A stretch of DNA of 17,531 nt from an uncultured Collinsella sp. (GTDB lineage: Bacteria; Actinomycetota; Coriobacteriia; Coriobacteriales; Coriobacteriaceae), in NCBI GenBank assembly GCA_958349325.1, contig CATWCP010000019.1:1-17531 (forward strand). Reading direction: 5' to 3'. Positions 5,445 to 12,413 of this stretch are shown here, piece by piece (positions within the stretch are counted from its first letter, which is position 1; each line of letters begins with the position of its first letter). A model generated the notes under the pieces. The model saw only the letters and a list, made by a program, of their open reading frames with translations. It searched no databases and was not told the DNA's origin. A program made the position numbers and the translations under genes.

Positions 5445-5525
5445 GATGAGCTATCCTTTCAATGAGGGCCCTCCCTGTGCTTGTAAGACGTACCAGGTTC
5501 ATAAGCACTTGGGGGGCCGGTTTCT

Positions 5526-5545
5526 ATGACTACATGCGTAGTCAT
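5526..5545. promoter_or_regulatory. Operator-like dyad in the excisionase promoter
   Basis: ATGACTAC (5526-5533) and GTAGTCAT (5538-5545) are perfect inverted repeats around the four-base centre ATGC. The dyad lies just downstream of the predicted transcription start of the operon at 5444-4803, a common position for a dimeric repressor. No other gene between 5445 and 5662 explains it. Confidence 0.5.
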
Positions 5546-5556
5546 CTGACAGCTTT

Positions 5557-5585
5557 AGCATGTATTAAAACTCATTAGATGTCAA
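5557..5585 (-). promoter_or_regulatory. Candidate promoter of the excisionase/winged-helix operon
   Basis: On the minus strand a perfect -35 box TTGACA (5585-5580) is followed, 17 bases on, by a poor -10 box (CATGCT, 5562-5557). A strong -35 with a weak -10 suggests a promoter that needs activation or is kept low. The leader to the ATG at 5444 is about 105 bases. Confidence 0.4.
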
Positions 5586-5662
5586 TCAGATAAAGCATCT
5601 ACCTGCGGAAACGATATTATAGTACCGTAATATTATGAAAAAAACGATGAATGAAAAACATG

Positions 5663-6910
5663 CTATTTCTCGCTTCTCTGTATATAGGCGTTGATGAAGT
5701 CTTCGTAGCCTTTAACTGCTTTTATTTCTGATTGTTGAACGAGGCTTGTATACGTTTTGAGCGTGATATTGGGGTCCGCGTGGCCAAGAATACCTTGCAC
5801 GCTTCTAACGTCCGATCCGTTCGCCAGCATAAAAGTGCTTACACAATGCCTGAGCTGATGCGGGCAGATGCCCTTATATAGTTTTCCGCCAGTCGAATTG
5901 TTCGGCTCATAGATTCCAAGATTGCAGCTAACTGCGAAATCGCGAAACCAATGGTTGAAGATGTAGTTTTTCATGTGACAGACAGTAGGGACCCCTTGTT
6001 CGACAGCAATATCGCTAATGATGGGAGTGCTGCCAGTCTGGGACAGCCCCAGAGAGGCCAGGAGCTCTTTTTGTATGGCTGACCATGATTGAAGACGTTC
6101 GGCCAAGGTTTCTCCAACGGGGATTTTGCGTTGGCTTTCTTGTGACTTGGGTGCCCTCAGTTCATGATCGTTGGTGTACTGCCTGTCAATTTTCAAGGTT
6201 TTATTGGCAGGGTCCCAATCGCGCCATTCGAGGCCCAGCATCTCGCCTTTTCGCATACCCGTATACACTAGTACTAGCGTACCAACGGCTTCGGCGGTGA
6301 GCTCAATGTGTTGAAGATGTGTGCATAGGGTAGCTACTTGGTCGATTGTAAGTGATTCTCTTTTGTTGCGTGGTCTGCGAACATGAACGGTAGCGCAGGG
6401 GTTTCGGTCAATTATTCTCTTTGCGACTGCATTCGACAGAATCTGACGCAGTTTCGCATTGATTCGTACAAGCTCTGATGGTTTGTATTTTCCCGTACGA
6501 CGAGCTTCGGCATATGTTTCTTCGATTAGATCGGGAGTTAGCCCCTCAATTGTCTGAAACGCACCGAATAGGTCTTCGATATGCCTGCAATCGTACGCTT
6601 CTCTTTCATAGCTCGTTGGCGCAAGCTCGGTGTCCCTATTTTCATGAAAGGCCCAGCAGTAGGACGCAAGCAAAGTGGGCTTTTTAGTTTTAGTGATCGT
6701 GCCAGAGGAGTTGATTTCAGCCAGCTTGGCCTGCATTGCAGCCTTAGCTTCTGTTTTAGTCTTGCAACGAACCGTATAAGTTGGGGATCGTTTGTAACGC
6801 CCTGTCTTAGGGTCCTTGACCCCAAGGGAAAAATAATAGCGATAGGTGTTAGGTGATCTCTTGTCTTTCCAACACGTGCCTCTTCCGCTAATGAGTGGCT
6901 GTTCTGACAT
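5663..6910 (-). CDS. int: Tyrosine-type site-specific recombinase (integrase)
   Basis: A 415-residue phage/ICE integrase. Residues about 1-70 form an N-terminal arm-binding domain with an aromatic- and Lys-rich beta region, about 75-165 the SAM-like core-binding domain, and about 185-405 the catalytic domain. All catalytic residues are visible: R220 (TGMRKGE), K255 (APKSQ), H351 and R354 (HQLRH), H377 (LGHAD) and the nucleophile Y387 (KTYTS). It strand-exchanges between the element and the chromosomal attachment site. GGAG lies eight bases before the ATG. It is followed downstream by the excisionase-like gene and preceded, about 190 bases away, by a tRNA-Arg 3' fragment, the classic int-next-to-att layout. 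It appears intact. Composition is clearly more A+T rich than the chromosomal operon on the other side of the junction. Confidence 0.95.
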   Translation of the reverse strand: MSEQPLISGRGTCWKDKRSPNTYRYYFSLGVKDPKTGRYKRSPTYTVRCKTKTEAKAAMQAKLAEINSSGTITKTKKPTLLASYCWAFHENRDTELAPTSYEREAYDCRHIEDLFGAFQTIEGLTPDLIEETYAEARRTGKYKPSELVRINAKLRQILSNAVAKRIIDRNPCATVHVRRPRNKRESLTIDQVATLCTHLQHIELTAEAVGTLVLVYTGMRKGEMLGLEWRDWDPANKTLKIDRQYTNDHELRAPKSQESQRKIPVGETLAERLQSWSAIQKELLASLGLSQTGSTPIISDIAVEQGVPTVCHMKNYIFNHWFRDFAVSCNLGIYEPNNSTGGKLYKGICPHQLRHCVSTFMLANGSDVRSVQGILGHADPNITLKTYTSLVQQSEIKAVKGYEDFINAYIQRSEK

Positions 6911-6927
6911 CTTTGCACTCCGTTTCT

Positions 6928-6950
6928 TTGAATAGTTTTCAACAATTCAA
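6928..6950. repeat. Short inverted repeat upstream of the integrase
   Basis: TTGAAT (6928-6933) and ATTCAA (6945-6950) face each other across 11 bases, some 20 bases before the integrase start. The sequence TTCAATGA also recurs directly at 6946-6953 and 7058-7065, flanking the space up to the attachment core. These are candidates for an integrase operator or arm-type binding sites, but such short repeats can arise by chance. Confidence 0.25.
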
Positions 6951-7101
6951 TGAGTGCAGTTTAGCTAAAGCTGTTAGTAATATGTTTGTAAAAGCGTAGG
7001 CGCAGCTACCGGATGCAGAAGACACAAACTGCTATGTTTATCTGCGGTTATATGATGTTCAATGATGCTTGATGAATGGTAGGGGGTAGCATTAAATCAT
7101 A

Positions 7102-7148
7102 TCTCCTAAAGCGGGTGTCGACGGTTCGAATCCGCCCGGGGGGCACCA
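7102..7148 (+). other. tRNA-Arg(CCU) 3' fragment: attachment site of the element
   Basis: The sequence is the 3' half of a tRNA: an anticodon loop CTCCTAA (7103-7109, anticodon CCU), the 3' anticodon-stem strand AGCGG, variable region, T-loop TTCGAAT, the acceptor strand and an encoded CCA (7146-7148). The 5' half is absent: the bases upstream do not pair with AGCGG, and no GCCCCCG-type acceptor strand is present. A tRNA tail that begins at the anticodon loop next to a tyrosine integrase is the expected product of integration into a tRNA gene. Compared with the copy at 7260-7282 it has one extra base in the acceptor strand, and its T-stem has an A-C mismatch, so it is no longer a functional tRNA end. 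Confidence 0.8.
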
Positions 7149-7158
7149 GAAGATTATG

Positions 7159-7190
7159 ACGGCGTCGCGAGAGCGGCGCCGTTTCTGGTT
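7159..7190 (+). terminator. Hairpin after the first tRNA tail
   Basis: A ten-pair stem (7159-7168 with 7173-7182, one G-T wobble) closed by a GAGA tetraloop is followed by TTCTGGTTTG. It looks like the former terminator of the tRNA gene. The second tRNA tail also has a hairpin followed by TTCTGGTT, so tail and terminator appear to have been copied together. Confidence 0.6.
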
Positions 7191-7203
7191 TGTGGGGACC
7201 GCC

Positions 7204-7229
7204 GGCGGATTCGGACCGTCGACACCCGC
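7204..7229 (-). repeat. Inverted copy of the tRNA 3' fragment
   Basis: Read on the minus strand, 7229-7204 matches 25 of the 26 bases of 7111-7136 (from the anticodon-stem strand through the T-stem), with a single T-to-C change in the T-loop. Together the arms form a large palindrome around the hairpin at 7159-7182. The match stops at the T-stem. The 7230-7257 stretch beyond it contains a run of nine G residues (7247-7255) and no gene. Confidence 0.75.
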
Positions 7230-7257
7230 GTCACCAATTTCCCCGCGGGGGGGGGAG

Positions 7258-7282
7258 TTTTCGAATCCGCCCGGGGGCACCA
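7258..7282 (+). other. Second, shorter tRNA 3' fragment (older attachment scar)
   Basis: TTCGAAT (7260-7266) is followed by the T-stem strand CCGCC, the acceptor strand CGGGGGC, discriminator A and CCA, with exactly the spacing of a real tRNA end. The 5' T-stem strand before it (AGTTT region) does not pair, so it is truncated. It probably marks the original chromosomal tRNA end, displaced by an earlier integration. Confidence 0.7.
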
Positions 7283-7292
7283 GAGGAATATC

Positions 7293-7325
7293 GAGCCCGG
7301 TACCGCTACGGTGCCGGGCTCTTCT
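7293..7325 (+). terminator. Terminator after the second tRNA tail
   Basis: A 12-pair stem (7293-7304 with 7310-7321, one wobble) with a five-base loop is followed by TTCT. It lies 10 bases after the CCA, where the terminator of the original tRNA gene is expected. Confidence 0.7.
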
Positions 7326-7340
7326 GGTTCATGCCATGTC

Positions 7341-7382
7341 AAAAACGAGGCGCCCGCTTGCTGGGGGAGCAAGCGGGCGCCT
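7341..7382 (-). terminator. Terminator of the cell-wall signalling operon
   Basis: A perfect 15-pair stem (7348-7362 with 7368-7382) with a G-rich five-base loop. On the minus strand it is followed by CGTTTTT (T run 7345-7341), about 50 bases past the stop of pknB. It closes the whole minus-strand operon. Confidence 0.92.
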
Positions 7383-7432
7383 GTGAGCGAATATGTTTGC
7401 GGCGAAAGCCGTGATGAGCGGTGGGGTGGCGA

Positions 7433-9394
7433 CTAGTTGTTCGTACCGGAATCGTCACCCGTGCCCGAGCCAGAGTCAGAGCCCGAGCCAGAAAGTGCGA
7501 CTGTTAGCGTGATCGTGCTGTCGGTGGACTGCTTGCCGGTGGGGGAGACGCCCGTAACGGTGGCATCCTCGTTACCGCTCACGGGATTGCCGTTCTGGTC
7601 ACAGAAGCCAATGTTATAGAAACCGGCGTTGTTGAGCGCGGTGACGGCGGCGGAGATGCTCTTGCCGTACAGGTTGCCCGGAACACTGGCCTTGCCGGAC
7701 TTCTTGGCAATGACGACGGTAATCGTGGCGCCGGGCTTCTGCTTGCCGCTGGGGTTCCAGCTGATCACGGTGCCCTCGGTAACCGAGTCGTTCTCCTGGT
7801 AGCTCACGTCGACGCCAAAGCCTGCCATATCGAGGGCGTTGCGCGCCTGGGCCTCGGTCATGTCGGTCAGGTCGGGGACGGACGTGGTATCCGGGCCGCT
7901 CGAGACCTTGTACGAGATGGTCGTGCCCTTCGCGACTTCCTTACCGGCTTCGGTGCCCTGCTCAAAGACCTGGCCCTCATCGGCCTCGTTGGCCTCCTCG
8001 GAGGCGTTGCCCTTCAGGCCAACGCTTGCCAGCGCGGCTTCTGCCTGGTCCTTGGTCAGGCCGACAAGCCGGGGAACCTCAACCTTCTCGGAGGGCTTGG
8101 GGCCCTTGGAGATTACCAGGTTCACCTTGGTGCCCTTGGCCTTCTTGGTGTTGCCGTTGGGCGTCTGCTCGGCGACCTTGCCCTCGTCGACATCGTCATT
8201 GTAGCTTTGGTCGATGGTGCCGACCTCGAGGCCGGCTTCCTTGATCAGCTCGACGGCAGTCTGCTGGTCCTTGCCCAGCACATCGGGCACGGTGACCTGC
8301 TCGCCGCCAAAGAGTCCTGTGGCAAAGGCCACCACGATGCCGATGACGGCAACGGCTGCCACCACGGCGGCGATGATCTTGTTCTTGTTGGATTTGGGCT
8401 TTTCGACCTCGTAGGAGCCGGTGGAGCCCGAAACCGAGCTACGGGCGGTATTTTGGCCGCTCACGCCCGAGACGGGACGCACCATGGCGCGCGTCTGATC
8501 GGAAAGCTCGCGAGTCTTGGTGGCGCCCAGCTCACCGGGGGCACCGATGATGCGCGTGGGCTCCGAGACGTTGACGGCACGGCCCGACAGGTAGCTGTTG
8601 AGCACCTGACGCAGCTCGTCGGCGGTCTGGAAGCGGTTTGCCGGGTCCTTCTCCATGCACTTGAGGATGATGCGCTCAAGGTCGGCGTCGACACCGGAGT
8701 TGATCTGGCTCGGCGGAATAGGCAGCTCGTTGACCTGCTTGAGTGCGACCGAGATAGCGTCGTCACCGTCAAAGGGGACGCGGCCGGTGGCGCACTCGTA
8801 CATCACGACGCCCAGCGAGTAGATATCCGAGGTGGGGCCGAGGTCCTGACCACGGGTCTGCTCGGGGCTGACGTAGTGGGCGGTTCCCAGCACGTTGTTG
8901 TCTTGCGTGAGGTGGCTGTTCTTGGCGCGCGCGATGCCAAAGTCCATCACCTTGATGTTGCCGTCGGGCAGCACCATGATGTTCTGCGGCTTAATGTCGC
9001 GGTGGATGATCTCGTGCTTGTGGGCGACCGAAAGCGCGGAGCTGATCTGCGAGCCGATCTGGGCGACCTTCTTGGGGTCGAGGGCGCCGTGGCTCTTGAT
9101 GCCGCTCTTAAGGTCGGTGCCGCGCAGGTACTCCATGACGATGTAATAGGTGTCGCCGTCCTTGCCCCAATCGTAGACGCCCACGATATAGGGTGAGGAG
9201 AGACCGGCTGCTGCCTGGGCCTCCTGCTTAAAGCGTGCGGCGAAGGTTGCGTCGACAGCATACTGCGGCAGCATAATCTTGACGGCTACCGTGCGGTCGA
9301 GGACCTGGTCCTGTGCACGGTAGACGGTCGCCATGCCGCCTGTTCCCACCTTATCCTTGAGGAGGTATCTTCCCCCGAGGACCCTCTGTTCCAT
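7433..9394 (-). CDS. pknB: Ser/Thr protein kinase with PASTA repeats (PknB)
   Basis: A 653-residue membrane kinase. Residues about 8-270 form the kinase domain: glycine-rich loop GTGGM (17-21), K39 (VAVKI), catalytic HRDIKPQN (131-138), DFG (151-153) and an activation loop with Thr residues before SPEQ. A basic, Ser/Thr-rich juxtamembrane stretch leads to one transmembrane helix (about 340-360). Outside lie four PASTA repeats (about 365-640), which bind muropeptides or lipid II in known homologues, and a Ser/Gly/Asp tail. ATG 9394 is chosen because AGGAG precedes it by five bases; an ATG at 9409 is less likely. It is the last gene of the operon, 132 bases after the synthase, a gap with no promoter I can defend. 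Known substrates in relatives are FHA proteins and wall-synthesis enzymes, which are the neighbours here. Confidence 0.97.
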   Translation of the reverse strand: MEQRVLGGRYLLKDKVGTGGMATVYRAQDQVLDRTVAVKIMLPQYAVDATFAARFKQEAQAAAGLSSPYIVGVYDWGKDGDTYYIVMEYLRGTDLKSGIKSHGALDPKKVAQIGSQISSALSVAHKHEIIHRDIKPQNIMVLPDGNIKVMDFGIARAKNSHLTQDNNVLGTAHYVSPEQTRGQDLGPTSDIYSLGVVMYECATGRVPFDGDDAISVALKQVNELPIPPSQINSGVDADLERIILKCMEKDPANRFQTADELRQVLNSYLSGRAVNVSEPTRIIGAPGELGATKTRELSDQTRAMVRPVSGVSGQNTARSSVSGSTGSYEVEKPKSNKNKIIAAVVAAVAVIGIVVAFATGLFGGEQVTVPDVLGKDQQTAVELIKEAGLEVGTIDQSYNDDVDEGKVAEQTPNGNTKKAKGTKVNLVISKGPKPSEKVEVPRLVGLTKDQAEAALASVGLKGNASEEANEADEGQVFEQGTEAGKEVAKGTTISYKVSSGPDTTSVPDLTDMTEAQARNALDMAGFGVDVSYQENDSVTEGTVISWNPSGKQKPGATITVVIAKKSGKASVPGNLYGKSISAAVTALNNAGFYNIGFCDQNGNPVSGNEDATVTGVSPTGKQSTDSTITLTVALSGSGSDSGSGTGDDSGTNN

Positions 9395-9526
9395 TCCTGC
9401 TCCTAACATAACTATTCGCTCAACGATGTGTGTAGTACCTACGATGTGGCCGCTGGGGCCGTTTGGCGCGTTGCCGCTAACTCTTCGGCCGCGGCGCGCC
9501 TCGGGTGTCCGATTCGATCATGGGCA

Positions 9527-12397
9527 TCACGCTCCCTGTGCGGCAAGCGCCGCGGTCAGGACGATACCGGCGATCTTGGCGGCCTTGACGTCATGCTTGT
9601 CGAAATCCTCCAAGGCCACCGAGATAGCGACCGTGGGTGAATCGTAAGGTGCAAAGCCAACGAACATCGAGTTGACGTTGGTGCCGCCGGTCTCGGCCGA
9701 ACCGGTTTTGCCGGCGACCTTGACGCCCGGAATCTGGGCATCGGTACCGGTACCGGACTGGACAACCGCAAGCATAGCCTGCTTGACCTGGTCGGCCGTG
9801 GCGGAGCTGACGGCCTGCCCCAGCGAGCGGGACTGCGTGGTCTTGACCACGGTTCCGTCCGGAGCGAGTACCTGGGCTACAAAGTACGGGTCCATGACCA
9901 CGCCACTGTTAGCGATGGCGGCGGCAATCACGGCGTTTTGCATGACGGTGGTCTGCGGGCCGGGCGTATGGTCCATGCCGACAGGCTGGCCGGCGCCGGC
10001 CCAGGCGGTCTCCCATTCGGTCATGAGCGACGGGTCGGCCATGATGGAGGCCGCGGAGGTCAGGTCTTGGCCGAGCTTTTGGCCGTAGCCAAAGGCGTTG
10101 GCAAACTGTACGAGCGTGTTTGCGCCAACTTCGTTTGCCACCTGGCCAAAGACGACGTTGGAGGACACGGCAAAGGCCTGCTGCAGGCTGATGGTGCCGT
10201 AGCTCTCGTTGGCATAGTTGGTGACCGGTGCGTTGCCGATATCCATGGAGCCGGGCGCCTGGTAGGTGCTGGTCAGGCTGGCGGTACCGGTCTCGAGTGC
10301 CGCGGAAAGCGTAACGACCTTAAACGTGGAACCCGGCGTGTACAGCGCGTCCATGGCGCGATTGTACATGGAGCCGTCCTCGCCGCCGCCCGTCTGCAGC
10401 AGGGCATCGATGTTGGTGTTGTCGTAGGTGGGCGAGCTGGCACATGCGAGCACCGCGCCGGTACGCGGGTCGATGACCACTACAGCGCCCTTAAAGCCCT
10501 TGAGTGCCTGCTCGGCCGCCGTCTGGATACGCGAGTCGATGGTGAGCTTGGCGGTGTTGCCCGGCTGGGTCTGGCCCGCGAGCGACGCGATGGCATTGTT
10601 CCAGCTGGAGTAGTCCTTAGAACCGGTGAGCGTGTCGTTCATGACGCTCTCGATGGCGGTGGTGCCATACTGCTGGCTCACGTAGCCAACCACGTGCGCT
10701 GCCAGGTTACCGTTGGGGTAGGAGCGTACGTAGGTGCCGTCCTCCTGCTGCAGCGACTCGGCCAGCGTCACGCCGTCGGACGTGATGATGGAGCCGCGCT
10801 GGATGTACTTGGAGCGGGCGATGGTGTGGTTGTTGGTCGGCATGTCCTGATAGTCCTTGGCCTTAATGACCTGGACATAGGTGAGGTTGCCGATAAGGAT
10901 GGCGAACAGCGCCGTAAAGGCGAGCACCGCGCGGGTTAGACGGTTGGCGAGCGCAACGCGGCCGAGCACACCGGATTCAGGCGTGTCGAGCAGGCGACGT
11001 CGCATGCGCGAGCCGACGGAATGGCTGCCGCTGCCGTAGGAAGACGAGGTGGCAAAGCGCGTGCCCGTCGGGGCGGCGGCAGATGCGACCTGATCATCGG
11101 TGATGGCGGCCATGGTGCCGGTGCCGGTAAGCTCGGCCTCGCGTCCGGTAGCCTCGTCACCGGCGCGCAGCAGGAGCGCGACGATGATAAAGCTCGCCAG
11201 CAGCGAGGAGCCGCCCTGGCTCATAAAGGGCAGGGTGACGCCGGTCAGCGGGATCAGGCGGGTTACGCCGCCAACGATCAAGAAGGCCTGGAAGCTGATG
11301 GCTGCCGTAAGACCGGTGGCGCTAAAGGCGGCAAGGTCGGACTTTGCGCGGGCAGCTGTGGTCAGGCCACGCACGGCAAAGAGCATAAACAGGATGAGCA
11401 CGGCGCCGCCGCCCAAAAGGCCCATCTCCTCGCCGATAGCCGAGAAGATAAAGTCGGACTCGACGACAGGGATGTTGTTGGCCATGCCGTTGCCGATGCC
11501 AACACCGACCAGACCGCCATCGGCAAGCGAGAAGAGCGACTGGACGATCTGGTAGCCCTGACCCTGGGCGTCCTTAAACGGATCGACCCAAACCTGGAAA
11601 CGCACCTGAACGTGCGACAGGAACTTGTAGGCGCCCACGGCTCCAACGGCTAAGAGCGCAAGGCCGATAACGACATACGAAAAGCGCCCCGTGGCAACGT
11701 AGAGCATCAGCAAGAAGATGGTGTAGAACAGCACGGCCGAACCCAGGTCGCGTTCGAAGACGACGACGAGCAGGCACACACCCCACACGGCAAACAACGG
11801 CAGTAGCAGTCGCAGGCGAGGGATCTTAAAGCCCAAGATCTTGCGGTTGGAGATGGAGAGCAGCTCGCGGTTCTCGGCCAGGTACCCGGCCAGGAACAGC
11901 ACGATAAAGACCTTGGCGAACTCGCCGGGCTGGATGGTAAAGCCCGCGATGCGAATCCACAGCTTGGAGCCCGAGATCGTGGTGCCGATAAAGATAGGCA
12001 GCATCAGCAGGATGATGCCGATGATGCCAAAGGTGTACTTGTAGCGCATGACCACGTCGAGGTTTTTGACTAGTGCAAGCGTTCCCACCATGAGCGCCAC
12101 CGAGACAAACAGGATGATGAGCTGTGAGATGGCGAGAGCGGGGGCGAGACGCGTCACGAACGTGATGCCGATGCCCGAAAGTATAAATACGATGGGCAGG
12201 ATGGCGGGGTCGGCACCGGGCGCCAAGATGCGCACGGCAATGTGGGCCGCGGCAAAGGCGGCAAAGAGGCCGATCGGTACGGCGAGCGTCTCAAAGGAGA
12301 TAGCGGCGCCCGCAGTGAGCACGTACATCGCATACAGCAGGATGACGGGGAACGCCGAGGCGATGAGCAAGAGCAGCTCGGTGTTGCGGCGACTCAT
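9527..12397 (-). CDS. rodA-pbpA: RodA/FtsW-type SEDS glycosyltransferase fused to a class B PBP
   Basis: One uninterrupted 956-residue frame joins two enzymes that are usually separate. Residues about 1-412 form a polytopic SEDS domain with the essential acidic motif ERDLG (D217) and the conserved segments SGSKLWI, GEF-x-K and MSQGGSS; it polymerises lipid II into glycan strands. A linker of about 70 residues rich in Ser, Gly and Thr follows (415-485). A second membrane helix anchor (about 488-506) leads to a class B penicillin-binding domain: active-site S690-TFK, SSN (745-747) and KTG (897-899), for peptide cross-linking. ATG 12397 is preferred over GTG 12406 because GGGAG lies eight bases before it. 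In Mycobacterium rodA and pbpA are adjacent separate genes in the same order, so this is a fusion of the two. No frameshift or stop interrupts the join. Confidence 0.96.
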   Translation of the reverse strand: MSRRNTELLLLIASAFPVILLYAMYVLTAGAAISFETLAVPIGLFAAFAAAHIAVRILAPGADPAILPIVFILSGIGITFVTRLAPALAISQLIILFVSVALMVGTLALVKNLDVVMRYKYTFGIIGIILLMLPIFIGTTISGSKLWIRIAGFTIQPGEFAKVFIVLFLAGYLAENRELLSISNRKILGFKIPRLRLLLPLFAVWGVCLLVVVFERDLGSAVLFYTIFLLMLYVATGRFSYVVIGLALLAVGAVGAYKFLSHVQVRFQVWVDPFKDAQGQGYQIVQSLFSLADGGLVGVGIGNGMANNIPVVESDFIFSAIGEEMGLLGGGAVLILFMLFAVRGLTTAARAKSDLAAFSATGLTAAISFQAFLIVGGVTRLIPLTGVTLPFMSQGGSSLLASFIIVALLLRAGDEATGREAELTGTGTMAAITDDQVASAAAPTGTRFATSSSYGSGSHSVGSRMRRRLLDTPESGVLGRVALANRLTRAVLAFTALFAILIGNLTYVQVIKAKDYQDMPTNNHTIARSKYIQRGSIITSDGVTLAESLQQEDGTYVRSYPNGNLAAHVVGYVSQQYGTTAIESVMNDTLTGSKDYSSWNNAIASLAGQTQPGNTAKLTIDSRIQTAAEQALKGFKGAVVVIDPRTGAVLACASSPTYDNTNIDALLQTGGGEDGSMYNRAMDALYTPGSTFKVVTLSAALETGTASLTSTYQAPGSMDIGNAPVTNYANESYGTISLQQAFAVSSNVVFGQVANEVGANTLVQFANAFGYGQKLGQDLTSAASIMADPSLMTEWETAWAGAGQPVGMDHTPGPQTTVMQNAVIAAAIANSGVVMDPYFVAQVLAPDGTVVKTTQSRSLGQAVSSATADQVKQAMLAVVQSGTGTDAQIPGVKVAGKTGSAETGGTNVNSMFVGFAPYDSPTVAISVALEDFDKHDVKAAKIAGIVLTAALAAQGA

Positions 12398-12413
12398 AAG
12401 CGGCACTCCCTTT

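Noticed and set aside
1..7100. A second attachment site marking the left end of the element
   Set aside because: I looked for another CTCCTAAAGCGG or TTCGAATCCGCC sequence left of the integrase and found none, so the left end must lie outside the window.
7102..7148. A functional tRNA gene
   Set aside because: The 5' acceptor, D-arm and 5' anticodon stem are missing, and the acceptor strand has an extra base.
7092..7280. A minus-strand open frame across the tRNA junction, predicting a 62-residue protein
   Set aside because: It is the antisense of the tRNA fragments, with the PPGGFEPSTPALG-type peptide that such antisense frames commonly give; no ribosome binding site and it spans both tRNA scars.
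8207..9196. A long plus-strand frame opposite pknB
   Set aside because: Long antisense frames are common in high-GC genes; composition is Asp/Val/Leu/His-repetitive and the minus strand clearly encodes PknB.
9938..10939. A long plus-strand frame opposite the RodA-PBP fusion
   Set aside because: It is antisense to a convincing coding frame with all active-site motifs, with no initiation signal.
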